Assembly (NCBI GenBank): GCA_900556185.1
Contig: USNN01000042.1
Coordinates: forward strand, 1 to 8,287
From: an uncultured Eubacteriales bacterium
Lineage (GTDB): Bacteria > Bacillota > Clostridia > Christensenellales > UBA1242
DNA: 8,287 nucleotides
Direction: 5' to 3'
In this document: in pieces, positions 5,647-8,287 of the stretch
How the letters are laid out: every line of letters starts with the position of its first letter
How positions within the stretch are numbered: position 1 is the stretch's first letter
The notes under the pieces: model-generated
Database searches by the model: none
What the model saw: the letters and a program-made list of their open reading frames with translations, nothing else
Told to the model about the DNA's origin: nothing
Made by a program: the position numbers and the translations under genes

Positions 5647-6030
5647 TTATAACATTATTTCTTCTGAGTCTTCATTTGTGTCTTGGTCTACTTTTTCTTG
5701 TGTAACTGGCTTTGCTTCGGTTGGTTTTTTCTGTTTGCCTAGTTCATATTCCTTCATTAGTTCACTATCGCTAGGGCAAAACCTAAGTGGCTTATCTGGC
5801 TTTAAAGTTTTTATATAATCGTTTTGTAGGTTCTCTATTTTTGTTTTGTTCTTTAAAAAGTATAAAACAAAATACCCATGGAATAATACAAGTAACGCAA
5901 TAATAACATACACACCAATTTTCATGCTTTCCGTGTAATAGTTAAAAACTTCAGTAAGCCCAACAAACACAACTAACATAAGCCAACATAACGCTGTTAT
6001 AACGCCTGTAATTTTAGGATATTTTAACAT
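5647..6030 (-). CDS. Hypothetical membrane protein with two helices and a charged tail
   Basis: This 127-residue protein has two hydrophobic segments, about 9-29 and 37-58, joined by a short loop, and then a hydrophilic tail (60-127). Lysines at 3 and 6 and the K-N-K-T-K after helix two predict both ends in the cytoplasm, with the loop outside. The tail becomes strongly acidic near the end (D-Q-D-T-N-E-D-S-E-E, 116-125) and is rich in Lys, Pro and Gln before that, so it is probably disordered. The start has GAAGGAA about 6 bases upstream and a perfect-consensus promoter beyond it. I cannot assign a family. It is first in a two-gene unit with the 111-residue charged protein and may anchor it; that is inference. 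Confidence 0.8.
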   Translation of the reverse strand: MLKYPKITGVITALCWLMLVVFVGLTEVFNYYTESMKIGVYVIIALLVLFHGYFVLYFLKNKTKIENLQNDYIKTLKPDKPLRFCPSDSELMKEYELGKQKKPTEAKPVTQEKVDQDTNEDSEEIML

Positions 6031-6056
6031 AATTTTTTCCTTCGTCTTATAAGTTT

Positions 6057-6085
6057 ATTATAATGGCTACACTTTGTTATGTCAA
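6057..6085 (-). promoter_or_regulatory. Perfect-consensus sigma-A promoter of the minus-strand unit
   Basis: Read on the minus strand, TTGACA (6080-6085) is followed by exactly 17 bases and then TATAAT (6057-6062), 12/12 to the housekeeping consensus with optimal spacing. Transcription should start near 6050, about 20 bases before the ATG of the membrane protein gene. It is the strongest promoter in the window, which is notable for two proteins of unknown function. Confidence 0.93.
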
Positions 6086-6097
6086 GCCATAAAGTGT
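6069..6097. promoter_or_regulatory. Possible operator dyad over the -35 of the minus-strand promoter
   Basis: ACACTTT (6069-6075) and AAAGTGT (6091-6097) are perfect inverted 7-mers separated by 15 bases. The centre (6083) falls on the TTGACA -35 box, where a repressor would block the promoter. The repeat arms do not extend further, and a 7-bp dyad can arise by chance, so this is only a candidate. Confidence 0.3.
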
Positions 6098-6107
6098 GTT
6101 TTAAATG

Positions 6108-6136
6108 TAATATTTTATATAATCGGCTCATAAATT
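6108..6136 (+). promoter_or_regulatory. Candidate sigma-E (mother-cell) promoter of the pdaB-like gene
   Basis: TAATATT (6108-6114) matches the Bacillus sigma-E -35 consensus KMATATT at every position. Exactly 14 bases later, CATAAATT (6129-6136) matches the -10 consensus CATACANT at all but one position. Transcription would start near 6143 and leave a leader of about 100 bases. This agrees with the sporulation family of the downstream gene. A sigma-A-like TATAAT at 6118-6123 overlaps it but lacks a usable -35. Confidence 0.5.
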
Positions 6137-6228
6137 TAACTAAGAATAGGGTAGTACAAAATCACCAGTTATAAGACAAAATTAAACAATCTTTTCAGTT
6201 AGAAAACCCAATTCAAATAATATATAAT

Positions 6229-6233
6229 GGAGA
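6229..6233 (+). promoter_or_regulatory. Ribosome binding site that decides the pdaB start
   Basis: GGAGA at 6229-6233 lies 8 bases before the ATG at 6242. The in-frame ATG at 6227 immediately overlaps this site and has only AT-rich DNA (no purine-rich site) upstream. The start at 6242 is therefore preferred, removing five residues from the longest frame. Confidence 0.75.
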
Positions 6234-6241
6234 ATGAACTT

Positions 6242-7009
6242 ATGAAGTTTCTTGTTTTTAGTTTAAAACCAATAAAGGTTTTACTAGTGACTATTCTTGC
6301 TGGAGTTTTGGTTGGAATGGCAGTATATTCAACCAGTGCTGAAAGTGTTTATTTCGGATACGCTTCTAGAAAAGTTCCAATTTACGCAGTGCAAACAGAC
6401 TCTAAAAAAATATGTATAACTTTTGATGCAGCATACGGCTCAGACGAAACCATCAAAATTATCAACATATTAAAAGAGAAAAATGTTAAAGCGACTTTTT
6501 TCTTGGTCGGTTTTTGGGTTGAAAAATATCCAAACCTTGTAAAACTACTAGACGAATCTGGTATTGAAATTGGGACACATAGCAACACCCACCCATTTAT
6601 GAGTAAACTATCAGCCGACCAATGTCGAGTGGAACTAGAAACTAGTAAAAACTTAATCACAAACATAACCGGTAAGCCTGTTACGATCTTTAGACCCCCA
6701 TACGGCGACTATAACGACACCTTACTTAATGTTTGCGACGAATTAAACTTAAAAGCCATTCAATGGAGTGTAGATTCCTTAGACTGGAAAGGACTAAACA
6801 CATCACAAATGCTTGCAAGAATTACCCCAGATATCGCAGGTGGCGGAATAATACTATTCCACAACAACTCAGACCACATAGTTGAAGCACTACCTGTAAT
6901 TATAGACACACTTACAGAACAGGGTTACGAATTAGTTCGCATATCGGACTTGATTTACGATAGCAACTATACCATAAATAACAATGGTATACAAATCAAA
7001 AACAATTAA
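6242..7009 (+). CDS. pdaB: Polysaccharide deacetylase, PdaB-like (sporulation type)
   Basis: This is a family-4 carbohydrate esterase (NodB fold) of 255 residues from the preferred ATG. The N-terminus has a short cytoplasmic part and one hydrophobic segment (about 10-30), so it is a signal-anchor or exported protein acting outside the membrane. Catalytic-domain motifs: T-F-D-A-A-Y-G (60-66), H-S-N-T-H (113-117, metal ligands), R-P-P-Y-G (151-155), D-S-L-D-W (178-182) and L-F-H-N (205-208). The second Asp of the usual T-F-D-D motif is Ala here; the PdaB group also departs at this place (B. subtilis PdaB has T-F-D-I). PdaB is needed to maintain spores in B. subtilis, probably acting on spore peptidoglycan, but its activity is less certain than that of PdaA. 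The sequence resembles clostridial PdaB-like proteins more than PdaA. The Asn-rich C-terminal 15 residues look disordered. ssb follows after 24 bases. Confidence 0.85.
   Translation: MKFLVFSLKPIKVLLVTILAGVLVGMAVYSTSAESVYFGYASRKVPIYAVQTDSKKICITFDAAYGSDETIKIINILKEKNVKATFFLVGFWVEKYPNLVKLLDESGIEIGTHSNTHPFMSKLSADQCRVELETSKNLITNITGKPVTIFRPPYGDYNDTLLNVCDELNLKAIQWSVDSLDWKGLNTSQMLARITPDIAGGGIILFHNNSDHIVEALPVIIDTLTEQGYELVRISDLIYDSNYTINNNGIQIKNN
6968..6991 (+). repeat. Inverted repeat near the end of pdaB
   Basis: TATACCAT (6968-6975) and ATGGTATA (6984-6991) form a perfect 8-bp hairpin with an 8-base loop, within the last codons of pdaB. No T tract follows, so it is not a standard terminator. It could modulate passage into or stability of the downstream SSB-like message, or be chance in low-complexity DNA. 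Confidence 0.5.
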
Positions 7010-7033
7010 AATACAATAAGGAGAATTATTATT

Positions 7034-7675
7034 ATGAACACAAATTACGAAAACAACAACGTTGCACACATCAGAGGAATGGTCGCAAGCGAACCAGAAT
7101 TTAGCCATGAAATTTTAGGAGAAGGTTTTTACGATTTAACCGTAGAAGTGCCAAGATTATCCGATCAAAACGATTTAATTCCAGTAACAATTTCTGAAAG
7201 ATTATTAAAGGACACCAAGATTGGTGACGAATTATCTATAGATGGTCAATTTAGAAGTTATAATAAATTAGAAGACGGCAGAAGTAAATTAATATTAACA
7301 CTGTTTGCAAAAGAACTTGTAGAAGATAGTTTAACCACAAACAGTAATACCATAACCTTAACAGGATACATTTGTAAGCCTCCTGTTTATAGAACAACTC
7401 CATTCGGCAGAGAAATATGCGATTGCTTGATTGCCGTTAACCGTGCATACAATAAAAGCGATTACATTCCATGCATAGCATGGGGCAGAAATGCGAGATT
7501 TGTTAAAAATTTAGAAGTAGGTTCTAAGGTTACAATTGTAGGTAGAATACAAAGCCGTCAATACCAAAAGAAGTATGACGAAGACAACATTGAAACCAAA
7601 ACCGCTTACGAAGTTTCTATAGCATCAATCTCTATGGACCAAGAACAACCAAATTTAACTTCAGTTGATATATAA
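7034..7675 (+). CDS. Single-stranded DNA-binding protein-like, tandem OB-fold
   Basis: This 213-residue protein resembles a clostridial group annotated as single-stranded DNA-binding proteins. Two OB-like units are visible: about 8-97 (V-A-H-I-R-G-M-V-A-S-E-P-E-F through F-A-K-E-L-V) and about 105-201 (I-T-L-T-G-Y-I-C-K-P-P-V-Y-R-T-T-P-F-G-R-E-I-C-D-C-L-I-A-V-N-R and I-P-C-I-A-W-G-R-N-A). The second unit has the classical SSB/PriB-type pattern, including P-C-I-A-W-G and G-S-K-V-T-I-V-G-R-I-Q-S-R. Unlike housekeeping SSB it lacks the long disordered linker and the acidic D-D-D-I-P-F-type tip, ending instead in S-V-D-I. That suggests a specialised single-strand binder without the usual partner-docking tail; the substrate is inferred. 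AAGGAGA (7018-7024) precedes the ATG by 9 bases. Confidence 0.82.
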   Translation: MNTNYENNNVAHIRGMVASEPEFSHEILGEGFYDLTVEVPRLSDQNDLIPVTISERLLKDTKIGDELSIDGQFRSYNKLEDGRSKLILTLFAKELVEDSLTTNSNTITLTGYICKPPVYRTTPFGREICDCLIAVNRAYNKSDYIPCIAWGRNARFVKNLEVGSKVTIVGRIQSRQYQKKYDEDNIETKTAYEVSIASISMDQEQPNLTSVDI

Positions 7676-7682
7676 AACACAT

Positions 7683-7709
7683 GACCCCAAGTTGGGGTCT
7701 TTTTTTATT
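7683..7709 (+). terminator. Intrinsic terminator after the SSB-like gene
   Basis: GACCCCAA (7683-7690) and TTGGGGTC (7692-7699) form a GC-rich perfect inverted repeat, effectively a 6-bp GACCCC stem with a 5-base loop, followed by seven Ts (7700-7706) and ATT. It lies 7 bases after the stop codon and closes the pdaB-ssb unit before the glycosyltransferase promoter. Confidence 0.95.
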
Positions 7710-7736
7710 GATAAAAACAAGTTAGTGTTGTATAAT
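7708..7736 (+). promoter_or_regulatory. Sigma-A promoter of the glycosyltransferase gene
   Basis: TTGATA (7708-7713, 5/6) is followed after exactly 17 bases by TATAAT (7731-7736, 6/6). The expected start, about 7 bases after the -10, is at or next to the A of the ATG at 7743. The -35 begins just after the T tract of the preceding terminator. Confidence 0.88.
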
Positions 7737-7742
7737 TAACTT

Positions 7743-8287
7743 ATGAAACAAAAAGTTATAATGTTTAGCGATTCATTTTTTCCAGTGACTGGTGGCAGGG
7801 AAACAGTTATATATAACCTTATGAAAAACATTCAAGAGTTCACGCCAGCCGAACTGGTTTCTGCAACCTTTAACGGCAAGCCAGAATTTATTAAAGATAA
7901 TGAACTAGGGTTTATAGTTACTAGATTCCCAAGCATTAGAGTTACTAAAAATGAATATTTGGTTAAAACCCCTAAAAAAATAAAGAACAAAATAGAAGAA
8001 GATATAAAAAATAGTAGTGTTGGTTTGCTTCACACTCATACCAAGTTTAGTTTAGCAAATTATGCAATTAAGTTAAGTAAAACTTATAATTTGCCTATAA
8101 TTACAACTTGCCACACAAACTATATTATGCAATATAAAAACCAACTTAAGTGCCCAATAATTTATAAACCACTTTTAAGATATGTTGTTAAAACTATAAA
8201 TAAAATGGACGAAGTTGTTACCGTTTCTAATTTTATGAGAAATCAATTAAAATCTATTGGTGTAACAAAACCAATTGCGGTTATCCC
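7743..8287 (+). CDS. Glycosyltransferase family 4 (GT-B), N-terminal part, cut by window edge
   Basis: The frame is open from ATG 7743 to the window end, 181 codons. It begins M-K-Q-K-V-I-M-F-S-D-S-F-F-P-V-T-G-G-R-E-T, the standard N-terminus of GT4 enzymes (acceptor-binding Rossmann half), and continues with H-T-H-T-K-F-S (about residues 98-104), T-T-C-H-T-N-Y (121-127) and V-T-V-S-N-F-M (160-166), followed by K-P-I-A-V-I-P, which normally precedes N-G. GT4 enzymes transfer sugars from nucleotide sugars; close patterns occur in diacylglycerol glucosyltransferases of Firmicutes, but the donor and acceptor cannot be read from this half. An in-frame TAA at 7737-7739 excludes any earlier start. 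There is no ribosome binding site, fitting a leaderless message. The gene's donor-binding half lies beyond the window. Confidence 0.9.
   Translation, partial: MKQKVIMFSDSFFPVTGGRETVIYNLMKNIQEFTPAELVSATFNGKPEFIKDNELGFIVTRFPSIRVTKNEYLVKTPKKIKNKIEEDIKNSSVGLLHTHTKFSLANYAIKLSKTYNLPIITTCHTNYIMQYKNQLKCPIIYKPLLRYVVKTINKMDEVVTVSNFMRNQLKSIGVTKPIAVI

Noticed and set aside
6200..6228. TAGAAA-17-TATAAT as a sigma-A promoter for pdaB
   Set aside because: Its start near 6235 would cut off the ribosome binding site at 6229-6233 and leave a leader of about 7 bases. The upstream sigma-E-like site explains the gene better, though this one cannot be fully excluded.
1..8287. tRNA or rRNA genes, CRISPR arrays, insertion sequences, phage genes or toxin-antitoxin pairs
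   Set aside because: I looked for direct repeats with spacers, transposase or integrase motifs, terminal inverted repeats and cloverleaf-like segments and saw none; the window is mostly ordinary chromosomal housekeeping DNA.

Overview
The window looks like chromosomal DNA from an AT-rich, low-GC Bacillota bacterium, most likely an uncultured spore-forming member of the Clostridia. Three things point there: the gene block prmA-rsmE-mtaB-HIT-rpsU, a PdaB-type (sporulation) polysaccharide deacetylase, and a two-OB-fold SSB-like protein of the clostridial kind. This assignment rests on gene families and order recalled from memory, not on a search. The code is the standard bacterial one: TAA is the usual stop, TAG ends ychF, TGA ends the HIT gene, and every tryptophan I checked is TGG.

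Layout. Positions 1-275 hold AT-rich DNA with no gene I can defend. A short gene at 276-449 encodes a 57-residue, highly basic, Cys/Thr/Lys-rich protein with three tandem 8-residue repeats. It has a strong ribosome binding site and its own intrinsic terminator, so it looks like a stand-alone unit. Positions 545-4977 are a tight co-directional cluster for translation and RNA modification: ychF (interrupted by an in-frame TGA at 1124), prmA (ribosomal protein L11 methylation), rsmE (16S rRNA U1498 methylation), mtaB (tRNA t6A37 methylthiolation) and a HIT-family hydrolase. The small ribosomal protein gene rpsU follows at 5053-5235 with its own promoter and ends in a perfect, probably bidirectional, terminator.

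On the minus strand a two-gene unit of unknown function (5647-6030, a two-helix membrane protein, then 5301-5636, a small charged soluble protein) converges on rpsU. It is driven by a perfect-consensus sigma-A promoter at 6057-6085. Divergent from it is the pdaB-like gene (6242-7009), preceded by a good match to a sporulation sigma-E promoter, followed 24 bases later by the SSB-like gene (7034-7675) and a strong terminator. The window ends inside a family-4 glycosyltransferase gene (7743 to the edge), whose promoter sits so close to the ATG that the mRNA should be leaderless.

The observations most worth following up are the unlisted small repeat protein with a sigma-G-like promoter, the nonsense codon in the normally indispensable ychF reading frame, the putative sigma-E promoter of pdaB, and the leaderless glycosyltransferase.
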